From contig NZ_JARKMS010000003.1 in the NCBI RefSeq assembly GCF_029350945.1, positions 310,001-374,000 of the forward strand: a DNA stretch of 64,000 bases, read 5' to 3'. Source of the DNA: Maribacter huludaoensis (GTDB taxonomy: Bacteria > Bacteroidota > Bacteroidia > Flavobacteriales > Flavobacteriaceae). Of the stretch, positions 28,704-40,443 are shown piece after piece. A program made the position numbers and the translations under genes. How positions within the stretch are numbered: the stretch's first letter is position 1; every line of letters begins with the position of its first letter. A model generated the notes under the pieces. The model saw only the letters and a list, made by a program, of their open reading frames with translations. It was not told the DNA's origin and did no database searches.

Positions 28704-28828
28704 TTAATTCATTGATTATCTCTACATATTATAGATGACAATCATTTCTTAATTATAGACATAATATTTAGATTGGTTATATTTACTTTTTTAGGTAGAT
28801 AATTATATTTTAAAACGTATACATAACC

Positions 28829-29578
28829 ATGACCCCCGAAAAAGATATTTTTAGTAGTAAAGAAGGCAGATGGGATTTTGCAATTGCGATTATCGTAATA
28901 GCTTTATTCTCTATTTTTATTTACCTGTATATATTTACCAAAGAAGATAAAATTGCAGATTCTACTATTGAATTGGAAACCACTGAAGAATCACCTTTAC
29001 CTACTTCTTATCATGCTAAAGAACGAACATATGTATATTCTAGTTCAGATATTTATGTACCGGTAACAATACCTGCAAAAGATGCTATAGACCCTAACAA
29101 AATAATGGCAGTCGTTATTTCCGATACGACAATTACTGAAGCCGATTTTGAAAACGATAAGTTAGATGCTATTATTGAGAAAGAAACCTTTAAAAAACAG
29201 CCAAGTCTAGCAACATCAGAGTCTCAAGAAATAATGTTGGATTCTGTTGTGGAAAATAATGGGTCTACGGTGATAGAAGAGACGGTTATTTCAAAAAAAG
29301 AAGTGCCAACAAAAATATCTGATAAGGCTATGGTTTCTAGTCCAGAAACCAAGTTTGAATGTATGGCAATGGTGGGGGTTTTTAAAGATGAAAATAATAT
29401 ATCTGCTATTGTCAAAAGATTAAAAGACTTAGGGTATACACATACACAAGGTTCTTACCCAAAAGGATTAACCTATGTAAGTGTACCGGTTGATTGTGCT
29501 AATGAATCGAAAAAGAAGGAACTAATTTCAGAATTAAATAAAGCTTTCGGTATAGATTCTTATGTTAAAAAGCGGTAG
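28829..29578 (+). CDS. membrane protein with C-terminal SPOR-like domain
   Basis: The 249-residue protein has a short cytoplasmic start, one membrane helix (FAIAIIVIALFSIFIYLYIF, 17-36), a long acidic, Ser/Thr-rich periplasmic linker and a C-terminal domain of about 75 residues. This domain reads as a SPOR repeat (MVGVFKDENNISAIVKRLKD, then a GY-x-H-x-Q turn). SPOR domains bind denuded peptidoglycan at division sites. Cys176 and Cys223 flank the domain and may pair. Confidence 0.65.
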   Translation: MTPEKDIFSSKEGRWDFAIAIIVIALFSIFIYLYIFTKEDKIADSTIELETTEESPLPTSYHAKERTYVYSSSDIYVPVTIPAKDAIDPNKIMAVVISDTTITEADFENDKLDAIIEKETFKKQPSLATSESQEIMLDSVVENNGSTVIEETVISKKEVPTKISDKAMVSSPETKFECMAMVGVFKDENNISAIVKRLKDLGYTHTQGSYPKGLTYVSVPVDCANESKKKELISELNKAFGIDSYVKKR

Positions 29579-29896
29579 TGCTTTAAGCATGTTCAGTAAT
29601 AAGTAACTATTTCAAAATGAATAAGGTTGCATAGTTTGCATTCTTCATCTGCGCGTTTTAATACTTCACAATTTAATTTTTTTTAAAATTGAGATTAGTG
29701 TAAACAAATTGGTTTTTCTAAAGACCGTATTGCTTAGTACATTGCTACCTGTAACAACTGAAAATTGCTTGTTCGTTTCATTTATTATTTTGTTTTTAAA
29801 GGTGTTAGGCCTGTGTTCAAGGAATTTTTTAATAATAATTCATGATATTAGTATAATTTAAGATACAAGTGGTCTTTTAGTTTATAATAACAAAGA
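29579..29896. other. 318-bp intergenic region upstream of the FecI-like gene
   Basis: AT-rich spacer with no ORF of interest. A CAATTT...AAATTG inverted repeat around a T-tract near 29679-29701 could terminate the SPOR-like gene. The 3' half should carry the sigma-factor promoter, but no exact TAnnTTTG box with a matching -33 is visible near the ATG. Confidence 0.5.
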
Positions 29897-30415
29897 ATGG
29901 GAAAACCATCGGTTTGCGAAGAAAGCGTTTACAACGAGATTTATAAAACCCATGCCAAAGATTTGCGCAATTACCTGTATTATAAGTTTGGGAATATGCA
30001 AAGGGCAGAAGATATTGTTCATGATTCATTTGTAAAATTATGGTCTAAGTGCAGTACGGTAGTTTATGAGAAAGTTACCGGTTTTTTATACAAAATATCC
30101 CGTAACTTAATGATAGACACTTTACGTACCAATAAGGTGGCCTTAAAATTTGAAAAAGGATTGGTGCAAGCGCATGATAATGAAGACCCTTATTTTACAC
30201 TAAGGACTAAAGAGTTTCAAATAAAATTGGAGTCCGTAATATCAGCTTTACCAGAAAAGCAACGCGAAGCTTTTTTAATGAATAGAATAGATAAACTTAC
30301 GTACAAAGAAATAGCGGTTAGATTAGAAGTTAGTGAGACCGCTATTGAAAAACGTATTTCAAAGGCCTTGATAAAATTGAACAGCATTGCGGAAATTAAA
30401 GATTTTTCTATTTAG
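29897..30415 (+). CDS. FecI-type ECF RNA polymerase sigma factor
   Basis: A 172-residue ECF sigma factor with region 2 (DLRNYLYYKFGNMQRAEDIV, HDSFVKLW, FLYKISRNLMIDTLR) and region 4 (LPEKQREAFLMNRIDKLTYK, EIAVRLEVSETAIEKRISKA). It is followed after 37 bp by a FecR anti-sigma gene and a TonB-dependent receptor, the standard cell-surface signalling trio. Confidence 0.93.
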   Translation: MGKPSVCEESVYNEIYKTHAKDLRNYLYYKFGNMQRAEDIVHDSFVKLWSKCSTVVYEKVTGFLYKISRNLMIDTLRTNKVALKFEKGLVQAHDNEDPYFTLRTKEFQIKLESVISALPEKQREAFLMNRIDKLTYKEIAVRLEVSETAIEKRISKALIKLNSIAEIKDFSI

Positions 30416-30452
30416 GCGGTTGGTTAAATAGCTTTAAAAACGTATTGGTAAT

Positions 30453-31361
30453 ATGAGCAAGCATTTAGAAGATAATAACTTAATTGCCCGTTGGATGGAT
30501 AATCGTTTAAGTAACGAGGAGAAAGAACAATTGAAAGGTTCGGGCGAACTGGATGCGCTAAAGACCGTAATAGATGAAATTGATACTTGGAAGGTAAAAC
30601 CATTTGATGTGGATAGGGGTTTGACCAGGTTAAAAGAAGCGAACAAGACAGTTGTTCCTATAAAAAATAACAACAAAAATTGGTTGCGTATAGCAGCAAG
30701 TATAGCGCTATTACTTTCCTGTGGTTTAGTCTGGTATTTTATGGCAAATAGCGCCACGACCGTTGTTACCGATATAGCGGAGAAAAAAACGATAGAATTG
30801 CCAACAGGCTCTTTGGTAGAACTAGATGCTGCGTCAAGCATAGCCTATAATAAAAATGATTGGGAAAATAGCAGGATGCTTACCCTTTCTGGCCAAGCTT
30901 TTTTCAATGTTACCAGTGGTGCTCCTTTTGTAGTAAAAACCAATACGGCGCAAGTAACGGTTTTGGGCACGCAATTTAATATACGCACACAGAACAATGA
31001 TTTTACGGTATTTTGCTATGAAGGTAAAATAGAAGTAACACATCTAGGCAGTTCAGAAATAATTACCAAGGGTCAAAGTGTAATGCTTACTGGTGGAAAA
31101 CTTCAAAAGGCAACACATAAATCTTCTGGTCCTGAATGGTTGAACGGTGTAAGTACCTATGATAAAACTCCCCTTAGTTCTGTAATTACCGATATAAAAA
31201 GATATTACAATGTAGAAGTTAATTTACCTGAAGAGTATAAATCACTACAGTTTACGGGTACGGTTGCACATAATGACTTAGCAAACTCATTAAGCGTTAT
31301 TTTTACTACAATGGAAATTCCATATAGTCTTCAAGATGGCAATACCGTTATATTTGAATAG
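30453..31361 (+). CDS. FecR-type anti-sigma regulator
   Basis: The 302-residue protein has an N-terminal cytoplasmic sigma-binding region, one membrane helix (WLRIAASIALLLSCGLVWYF), the FecR domain (IELPTGSLVELDAASSIAYN, VLGTQFNIR) and a C-terminal DUF4974/STN-like domain (PLSSVITDIKRYYNVEVNLP). It passes the receptor signal to the adjacent sigma factor. Confidence 0.92.
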   Translation: MSKHLEDNNLIARWMDNRLSNEEKEQLKGSGELDALKTVIDEIDTWKVKPFDVDRGLTRLKEANKTVVPIKNNNKNWLRIAASIALLLSCGLVWYFMANSATTVVTDIAEKKTIELPTGSLVELDAASSIAYNKNDWENSRMLTLSGQAFFNVTSGAPFVVKTNTAQVTVLGTQFNIRTQNNDFTVFCYEGKIEVTHLGSSEIITKGQSVMLTGGKLQKATHKSSGPEWLNGVSTYDKTPLSSVITDIKRYYNVEVNLPEEYKSLQFTGTVAHNDLANSLSVIFTTMEIPYSLQDGNTVIFE

Positions 31362-31379
31362 TATACGTAAAAACATAAT

Positions 31380-33881
31380 ATGATAGTAAACAATAAGAAC
31401 CGGAAAGCAGTTTTACAGTGTCTTGTTCTTGTTGTCATTGGTTTATTTTGTCATAATGCTGTTCATGCCCAAATTCCATCTAAAATCAAACTGGTTGATC
31501 ACCTAGAGCATTTAAAAAATACTTATTCGGTAGATTTCATCTATAACTACACGCTTTTGGAACAGGTACTGTTACCGTCAAATTTTGACTGTGTTAATTT
31601 AACTGACTGTTTAAATGCGATACAAGAAGTAGCTCCCATAACCTTTACAGGGAATGGTATAAATTCATATCTCATCGTTCCTGTAAGAAAGGATGTGTCA
31701 TTTACCGTTGAAGATGTTGCAACCTCTGAATTGCTTGGTGATATTACGGTAAAGGTGAACAATGGCAAAGAGCGGTTTTTGTATCCCGTAAAATCCAATT
31801 TTACGATTAAGAATCTGTTCCCTCTAGATTCTGTCCACATCCGTTCCGCATTTTATAATACTGTGCATTTAACAGCGTCAGAACTGTTGGCGTTAAAAAC
31901 ACCTCTACGCCTAGCGCATGAAATAATTCATTTAAATGAAGTTCAAATTACCGATTACTTGACAAAGGGTGTTAACGCTAAAATTAGTGATAACACTTTT
32001 CAAATTGATATGAAGGCTTTGGGTTTGCTGGCGGGTGAAACTGATGGCGATGTTTTTAATGTAGTAAAGAATATTCCTGGTGTACATACGCCAAGCGGTA
32101 AGCCAGGTAGTTTAAATTTAAGAGGAAATACTTTTGACCAATCCTTAATTGAAATTGACGATATACCTATTTACCACAATGGTCATTTTTATGGAGCCAT
32201 AGCACCCTTTAATCCTACTACGGTTAGTAAAATTGAAATACAGAGAAATATCTTGGCTGCAAAATGGGGAGGTCGTGTTGGCGGACTCATACATATGACC
32301 ACAAATAATACCGTACCAGACTCCACCCTATATGAAGTTCAGGCAAATACCGTCTATGCAGGGGCAACTGTTCAAATACCTTTGGCAAAGGATAAATTGG
32401 CTTTATATGTTGCCGCAAGATCTAATTATCCCAGTATTAATTCCCCAAAATTAACCGCCTTTTCTAATCTTAATTTTCAGGGCAGTCGTTTAGAGGATGT
32501 TGCCGATAATGTCAATAGTGAATTTTTTAAAGTGGGATTTTATGATATCAATTCAAAACTCGTATATGATATTAATGAAAACCATAAGGCAACCATTAGT
32601 TATATCAGTATTCAAAACCTATTGTCGGCAACTCTAGAAGATGCTGATGATAAGGATAATAAAGATTTTAGGGATTTGTCTTTAAATAACTGGGGTATGA
32701 CCGTAAAGTGGGAAGGTACATTCTCAGAGAAGCTTAAAGCGCAGGCAAGGTTTAGCAAATCATCAGTATTTATAGATAATAAAAGTGAAGGTTTTTCTGC
32801 TTCAGAGCGTTCAAGTTTTGAAAAATACTCCAATACCATTGATGATACCAGGTTCATTAGCGATGTTCAATTGCAGCTAAATGAAAATACTGCGTTGGAA
32901 ACCGGATATGCATTAACGGATTATAGTTTAAGGTTTGATGAAAGAAATGATGGGAATAGCGTAGACAATCGTAGAAATCAAGATGCATTAACGCATAGCA
33001 TGTATGTATCGGTCAACAAAAATTGGAGCGATAAAATAACTGCCAATTTTGGGATGCACACAGATTATTACGAACCTAATAAAAGATTCTATGCAGACCC
33101 TAGAATTTCAATGAATGTAAGAACAAGTGATGCATTATACATAAAAACTTCGGCAGGTAGATCACATCAATTCATTCAAAAAAAATTAAGGGATGATTTT
33201 GATGACTTTAATAATCAGACACAATTTTGGTTTTTACCTGATCAAACCACAGCTGTATTGGAGGGTTACCAAACTATGCTTGGAGCTTTGTACAACAAAT
33301 CTGGCTGGTTGGTAGATTTAGAACTCTATATTAGGAATACCAATAATGTAACGTTACAGACCAATACGGATAAGCTAGAAAAAGGTAAGCTAAAAAGTAA
33401 AGGGGGCGATCTTTTTGTAAAAAAACGTTGGAATAATTTTGAAGCACTCTTTAGTTATTCACTAAGCGAAGTAAATACCGACTTTGGACAAACCTTACCT
33501 ATTTATTTTGATCAGCGCCATATTTTACACGTAACAGGGTTATGGCATTTAGACCCTATAAACTTGGCTGTCACTTGGGGTTACTTTTCCGGTATGCCCG
33601 TAGTTGTTCCGGATTTTGAAACAAATGAAGGTTCTTCTCAGAACGATTTAGATATTGAATACACCAACAGGTTTCCCCATATGCATCAATTAGATGTATC
33701 TGCTACTTACGCATTTACGAATGCCAAGAAAAGTTGGAAAGGTATTGTAGGCCTTTCATTCGTTAATCTGTACGATCAGGATAATATTGTCAATATTTTT
33801 CAGAACGAACCACCGATCAATGACCCATACCGTAAAACCATAGCCTTTGCCCCTAACCTTCAATTAAGTGTACAGTTTTAA
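31380..33881 (+). CDS. FecA-type TonB-dependent transducer/receptor
   Basis: An 833-residue outer-membrane receptor with a signal peptide (CLVLVVIGLFCHNAVHAQ), an N-terminal STN signalling domain (about 40-105, VDFIYNYTLLEQVL), a middle regulatory-like domain, a plug (VVKNIPGVHTPSGKPGSLNL, then RGNTFDQ) and a beta-barrel ending in Phe (FAPNLQLSVQF). The STN domain and the FecI/FecR genes just upstream mark it as a signalling receptor. The ligand, probably an iron complex, is inferred. Confidence 0.9.
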   Translation: MIVNNKNRKAVLQCLVLVVIGLFCHNAVHAQIPSKIKLVDHLEHLKNTYSVDFIYNYTLLEQVLLPSNFDCVNLTDCLNAIQEVAPITFTGNGINSYLIVPVRKDVSFTVEDVATSELLGDITVKVNNGKERFLYPVKSNFTIKNLFPLDSVHIRSAFYNTVHLTASELLALKTPLRLAHEIIHLNEVQITDYLTKGVNAKISDNTFQIDMKALGLLAGETDGDVFNVVKNIPGVHTPSGKPGSLNLRGNTFDQSLIEIDDIPIYHNGHFYGAIAPFNPTTVSKIEIQRNILAAKWGGRVGGLIHMTTNNTVPDSTLYEVQANTVYAGATVQIPLAKDKLALYVAARSNYPSINSPKLTAFSNLNFQGSRLEDVADNVNSEFFKVGFYDINSKLVYDINENHKATISYISIQNLLSATLEDADDKDNKDFRDLSLNNWGMTVKWEGTFSEKLKAQARFSKSSVFIDNKSEGFSASERSSFEKYSNTIDDTRFISDVQLQLNENTALETGYALTDYSLRFDERNDGNSVDNRRNQDALTHSMYVSVNKNWSDKITANFGMHTDYYEPNKRFYADPRISMNVRTSDALYIKTSAGRSHQFIQKKLRDDFDDFNNQTQFWFLPDQTTAVLEGYQTMLGALYNKSGWLVDLELYIRNTNNVTLQTNTDKLEKGKLKSKGGDLFVKKRWNNFEALFSYSLSEVNTDFGQTLPIYFDQRHILHVTGLWHLDPINLAVTWGYFSGMPVVVPDFETNEGSSQNDLDIEYTNRFPHMHQLDVSATYAFTNAKKSWKGIVGLSFVNLYDQDNIVNIFQNEPPINDPYRKTIAFAPNLQLSVQF

Positions 33882-34054
33882 GTCCTTAATTAATATTGGA
33901 ATTTCAATTTATACTACCATTTTTTCCACGAACCAAAAATTAATTTCATTTATTTTTAAAATAAGGGTTGGGTAAAATCATAAGCTAAACGTATTAAGGA
34001 AAAGGCAAAAAAAATAGCCTGAAATAAACATTAACCTTAATACAAAAAAATGTT

Positions 34055-35509
34055 ATGCGTAATAATAGATTAAGATGGATAATTATAATCCTTACAGTGG
34101 TTTTGGTGCAATCTTGTGCAAAAGATGAATTGGACGTTTTAGAAATTGGTGAGACAGGTACGGATGATGTTGAAACCGTAGCACAAGATTCCTTGACTGC
34201 TAGAAGACAAAACAATAGAAATAACGGTTTAAACCCTTCGGAGGAGACAGTGCAGCTTATAACCCAATGGAACGACTTGTGGTTAGTATTAGACCGTTAC
34301 ACTAACGGTTTAAGACCTAATACTACCGCAAGAGCTTTGGCATATATTCACTTGGCCGGATATGAAACAGCGGTTTCGGATATGGAAGGTTATGGGTCAA
34401 CCAGGAATCAATTACAAGGTTTTGATCTAGATCAAGATGATAGATCCGATAATGTGGATAGAAATTTGGCGTTGAACACTTGTTATGCACTGGTATTCGA
34501 TCATTTTATGTTTAGTGTATCCAACAACGCAAAAGCCGGTATTGCCACCTTGGAAAATGAGATAGCACAAGAACTATATGAAAATTTATCTCAAGAAGAA
34601 ATAGAAGATTCTGAGGAATGGGGAGCATTGGTGGCAGAAATGGTCATTGCCTATAGCCAAACGGATAATGAAGCAGAGACCCAACAATTAGATCCAAACC
34701 CCGGTTCTTATGTTGCACTAGTGGGCGAAGGTCTTTGGGAGGCATCTGAAGGAGAAAGCGCTTGGTTTCCTTACTGGAACAGGGTGAGGACTTTCGTGAT
34801 TTCACCGCAACAGACTTCAAGTACGCCACCACCATTTGCACATAATGCAAATAGCAATAGTGGCTATTATAATGAAATGGATGAGGTAGAACGTACGGCA
34901 ACTGCGGCCAGATTGGAAGATAATGAAGACTTATGGATTTCAGAATTTTGGTCAGATGATGTTGAGGGATTGATGATGAGCCCACCAGGAAGACAATTCT
35001 CCATAGCCAATCAGCTTATAGAACAAGAAGATTTAAACTACGGGCAAACGCTAGAGTTATTGTTAAAATTAGGATTTGCCATGAACGATGCGGCAGTATC
35101 TGCCTGGGATGATAAATATACATACAATACAGAGCGTCCAAGTAGGTTTATTTTAGAATATATAAATGACGATTTTCAAACGAATCTAGCACGGTTTATT
35201 TCGTCTCCAAATCCAGCTTTCCCAGCGTATCCATCAGGTCATGCAACTTTTGCAGCAGCGGCATCCGGAGTATTTATGGACATATTTGGTGGTGATGCAA
35301 TTAATTTCACCGATAGAACCCATGCCGGTAGATCAGAATTTAATGGTGCACCTAGAAGGTTCAATTCTTTTACCGAAATGGCACTGGAAAATGGATATTC
35401 AAGAATACCCTTAGGTGTACACGTACAAGCAGATAGTGATGAAGGTCTACGTTTGGGATATGAAATTTCTACTGCGGTAAATAACTTTAACCTATCCCCC
35501 AATTTCTAG
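34055..35509 (+). CDS. vanadium-dependent haloperoxidase/PAP2-fold lipoprotein
   Basis: The 484-residue lipoprotein (lipobox VQSC) carries the vanadate/phosphate-binding set of the PAP2-haloperoxidase superfamily: DKYTYNTERPSRFI (about 353-366), AYPSGHATFAAAA (about 390-402) and SRIPLGVHVQADSDEG (about 448-463). The last holds the R-x3-G-x-H-x3-D arrangement with the essential His. Similar secreted proteins in Bacteroidetes are annotated as haloperoxidases or phosphatases, and sequence alone does not decide. It follows the FecA-like receptor by 173 bp. Confidence 0.85.
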   Translation: MRNNRLRWIIIILTVVLVQSCAKDELDVLEIGETGTDDVETVAQDSLTARRQNNRNNGLNPSEETVQLITQWNDLWLVLDRYTNGLRPNTTARALAYIHLAGYETAVSDMEGYGSTRNQLQGFDLDQDDRSDNVDRNLALNTCYALVFDHFMFSVSNNAKAGIATLENEIAQELYENLSQEEIEDSEEWGALVAEMVIAYSQTDNEAETQQLDPNPGSYVALVGEGLWEASEGESAWFPYWNRVRTFVISPQQTSSTPPPFAHNANSNSGYYNEMDEVERTATAARLEDNEDLWISEFWSDDVEGLMMSPPGRQFSIANQLIEQEDLNYGQTLELLLKLGFAMNDAAVSAWDDKYTYNTERPSRFILEYINDDFQTNLARFISSPNPAFPAYPSGHATFAAAASGVFMDIFGGDAINFTDRTHAGRSEFNGAPRRFNSFTEMALENGYSRIPLGVHVQADSDEGLRLGYEISTAVNNFNLSPNF

Positions 35510-35530
35510 TGCTTAACCTTTGGTTTGTAG

Positions 35531-35558
35531 AAGTTTCGCCAGTAATGGCGAAGCTTTT
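35531..35558 (+). terminator. hairpin between haloperoxidase and cytochrome peroxidase genes
   Basis: AAG-T-TTCGCCA, loop GTAA, TGGCGAA-G-CTT gives an 11-bp stem with one T-G pair, followed by TTT. It starts 21 bp past the haloperoxidase-like stop and may be a terminator or attenuator before the peroxidase gene. Confidence 0.6.
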
Positions 35559-35658
35559 GCAATATCATAATCCTATCTCTACTCTCCCCTTAATTAACTG
35601 GCCTATAAGACAAAAAGTTACTTTCTATTTTTTTATCAATTTTTAAAATCAATATAAT

Positions 35659-36867
35659 ATGAAAAAGAATTTTGTCACTTTTTGCATTATGGTAATTGCT
35701 TTATGTTCGTGTAGTAAAGATGAGTATATAGATATAACAGAAGAAGAACAATTACTGGTCAATGATGAGAATGATGATACGGTCGTTAATGATAATGATG
35801 AAATTGCTGATGACCTTGCCAATGATTCGTCAATTTTGACCTTACCGGACTCTCCGTTCAATTATGCCAATATCCTTTTGCCAGAATTCTTTTTGAACAA
35901 TGATGTTAGAAATGAGGATAACACTCCTAACAATAATGAAATTACAGATAACGGGGCAACTTTGGGCAGGGTATTATTTTATGATAAAAATCTGTCGTTG
36001 AACAATACCGTTTCTTGCGCATCTTGCCATATTCAACAACACGGATTTTCTGACCCAAATGCATTGAGTACCGGGTTTAATGGAGAATTAACTTCAAGAA
36101 ATTCTATGGGGCTGGCCAATGCCAGATTTTATGAAAACGGTAGGTTTTTTTGGGATGAAAGAGCGGAGACCTTAGAGGACCAAACCTTGGTGCCTATTCA
36201 GGATTTAGTGGAAATGGGGCTCACATTGGCAGAATTAGAAGCTAAATTGGCAGAACAAACATATTACGCGGCTTTATTTACGAATGCTTTTGGCGATGAG
36301 AATATTACAAGAAACAGAGTAGCTTTGGCCCTATCACAGTTTATACGATCAATGGTTTCATATGAATCTAAATTTGATGAAGGCTTGGCCCAAGCACAGG
36401 ATATAGAGGATAACTTTCCAAATTTTACAATATCTGAAAATAGAGGGAAGCAATTGTTTATGAGCAACCAGACAAGGTGTTTTGATTGCCATGCTACCAA
36501 CGTATTTGTAGGTGACGATGCAAGAAATAATGGATTAGATGCCACTATCACGGATTTAGGCGTTGGCGGTTTAACGGGTAATAACAATGAATTGGGGGAA
36601 TTTAAAGTTCCATCTTTACGAAACATAGCCTTAACCGCTCCGTATATGCATGATGGCAGATTTGAAACCTTGGCGGAGGTAATTGAGCATTACAACAGTG
36701 GCGTTCAAGACAATCCTAATTTAGATAATAGATTGACCCAAGGTAACAACGTAAGGAGATTAAATTTATCTGATACCGACAAACAGGCCTTGGTAGATTT
36801 TTTAAATACATTAACGGATAATGAGTTTGTCAACGATGAAAAATATGCGAATCCGTTCTTAGAGTAA
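35659..36867 (+). CDS. di-haem cytochrome c peroxidase (MauG/CcpA family) lipoprotein
   Basis: The 402-residue lipoprotein (lipobox ALCSCS) has an acidic linker and two haem c motifs, CASCH (120-124) and CFDCH (274-278). Family blocks include GRVLFYDKNLSLNNTVSCAS, HGFSDPNALSTGF, FFWDERAETLEDQ and TAPYMHDGRFETLAEVIEHY. It would reduce H2O2 with electrons from the respiratory chain or modify substrates as in MauG. The pairing with a haloperoxidase-type gene suggests peroxide-linked chemistry. Confidence 0.93.
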   Translation: MKKNFVTFCIMVIALCSCSKDEYIDITEEEQLLVNDENDDTVVNDNDEIADDLANDSSILTLPDSPFNYANILLPEFFLNNDVRNEDNTPNNNEITDNGATLGRVLFYDKNLSLNNTVSCASCHIQQHGFSDPNALSTGFNGELTSRNSMGLANARFYENGRFFWDERAETLEDQTLVPIQDLVEMGLTLAELEAKLAEQTYYAALFTNAFGDENITRNRVALALSQFIRSMVSYESKFDEGLAQAQDIEDNFPNFTISENRGKQLFMSNQTRCFDCHATNVFVGDDARNNGLDATITDLGVGGLTGNNNELGEFKVPSLRNIALTAPYMHDGRFETLAEVIEHYNSGVQDNPNLDNRLTQGNNVRRLNLSDTDKQALVDFLNTLTDNEFVNDEKYANPFLE

Positions 36868-37213
36868 ACAGACAAAAAAGTAATTAACTATGGCTTCAAA
36901 ATTATAGCATGAGTGTTATTTCTTAATAAATTATTAATAATAGAGAATTAAAAATACCGTATTGCGCATTTGGTAAAAAACAGGCATAAATAAAATGTAA
37001 ATTTTAATTAGAGTGTTAAATAAAAAGCACGCACGTAAGAACTTTTTCTAATAAAGTAACTTTGATAAACTAATTTGAAAGGTACAATTAAAATTCTGAG
37101 TGATACGTTTAAGTTTTACATGTTAAAACATTGTATATGAGATTGTTGCGTGTTTGTATTTTGCCTTTTAAAAAATTAGTTTTATTTAATTTTCAACTTA
37201 TAATTATTTAATT
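36868..37213. other. 346-bp intergenic region with a putative promoter
   Basis: Very AT-rich and without ORFs. It contains a consensus -7 box at 37057-37064 that would give a leader of about 140 nt for the outer-membrane barrel gene. No stable terminator is evident after the peroxidase gene. Confidence 0.5.
37057..37064 (+). promoter_or_regulatory. putative -7 box for the outer-membrane barrel gene
   Basis: TAACTTTG is an exact TAnnTTTG match in the non-coding strand context upstream of 37214. No exact TTG is found at the expected -33 spacing. Confidence 0.4.
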
Positions 37214-38074
37214 ATGAAACACTTGATCGCTGTTTGTACAGCAATTTTATTAAGTTCGGTTACTTACGGGCAATGGCAGGTATCCGCAAGTTCTGGCTAT
37301 GCAATTGGTAGCGCCACTATGAAATTAGGAGAACGTATTAACGCATCTTCAACAGAAAACTCATATGGTAGTTATGGTGAAGGAACAAATTTTCAAATTA
37401 GAGGAACTTATTTCTTTGATGACTCTTTTGGTTTTGACCTTGGTCTTGGGTATTTGCATGGTACGGACCAGGATGTATCAATCGTTAATTTGCCAAATAC
37501 GGAAGTTAATGCGGTAGCAAGAGCACGTGCTTTTGGAGCCTCTGCCTCTGTAGTTTATAAATTCACGAATAATATATATGGCCGTTTTGGTGCATTGATA
37601 AAATTAGGCGGAAAAACTGAAGGCGTTATCTATCAAAAATCAGTTTTTTCAGAGCAAGAAGCTGAAGCTTTAGGTGTACCTAACGGTTCTTATTCCGAAA
37701 CAAACTACAAAGAAGATTTCCATGGTCATTTTCCATTGGGTTTTGTGGGTGCGCTTGGGTATAAATATGATCTAGATTCTAATTTTAGTGTTTTTGCCGA
37801 GGTTGAATATTACGGTATTAGTCTAAAGCGTAAAGACTCTGAAATTTCTGAATTCAATACCGATGTAAAATTACCTGATGGTACTGTAGCGGTTAATGGT
37901 TTTTATAGCATAGACAATTTGCCGGAGGGGATAAATAGGAATACTATATATGTAGATGAGTTATCCAATACAAATACGGATACTACTCAAGAACTATCTC
38001 AAAAAGTACCTTATTCTTCTTTTGGTCTAAATATTGGGATTACTTATAAATTTGCAAAAGCGAATAAGGAATAA
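37214..38074 (+). CDS. outer-membrane beta-barrel protein
   Basis: A 286-residue protein with a signal peptide (LIAVCTAILLSSVTYGQW) and alternating amphipathic strands typical of an 8-stranded OmpA-type or OmpW-type barrel (SFGFDLGLGYLHGTD, FSVFAEVEYYGISLKRKDSE). The last strand reads SSFGLNIGITYKFAK. Function is unknown; it may be structural or receptor-like. Confidence 0.82.
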   Translation: MKHLIAVCTAILLSSVTYGQWQVSASSGYAIGSATMKLGERINASSTENSYGSYGEGTNFQIRGTYFFDDSFGFDLGLGYLHGTDQDVSIVNLPNTEVNAVARARAFGASASVVYKFTNNIYGRFGALIKLGGKTEGVIYQKSVFSEQEAEALGVPNGSYSETNYKEDFHGHFPLGFVGALGYKYDLDSNFSVFAEVEYYGISLKRKDSEISEFNTDVKLPDGTVAVNGFYSIDNLPEGINRNTIYVDELSNTNTDTTQELSQKVPYSSFGLNIGITYKFAKANKE

Positions 38075-38096
38075 TCTTAAAACTCTGCAGAACGCT

Positions 38097-38131
38097 AACC
38101 CCTATTAAAATACGTTTTAATAGGGGTTTTT
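38097..38131 (+). terminator. strong intrinsic terminator
   Basis: A perfect 14-bp stem (AACCCCTATTAAAA and its complement) with a TACG tetraloop ends in a T-run. It lies 22 bp past the outer-membrane barrel gene. The stem's own A/T ends make it usable from both strands. Confidence 0.88.
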
Positions 38132-38314
38132 AATTTCTTTTTATTTTAAGTGTAAGCCGTTTTATTGATCTTAAAAAAGATATTTTACTAATGCTTTTTA
38201 ATATTTGATTGTATATCATGTCAAGTTTGTTATTCAAAAAAAATAGTAACTATTAACATGTTCAATTTTAAAAACGTATATTCAATTATTATGCATGCAT
38301 AGTAAATAAAGTAA

Positions 38315-40354
<2,040 letters not shown>

Positions 40355-40443
40355 TACTGGGGTAATTGTAAAGTCTTTATTTTAAGATGGATTAATATTA
40401 AGGGATAAAAGCTTGCTGTTAACGATTACTGTTTAAGTAATTA

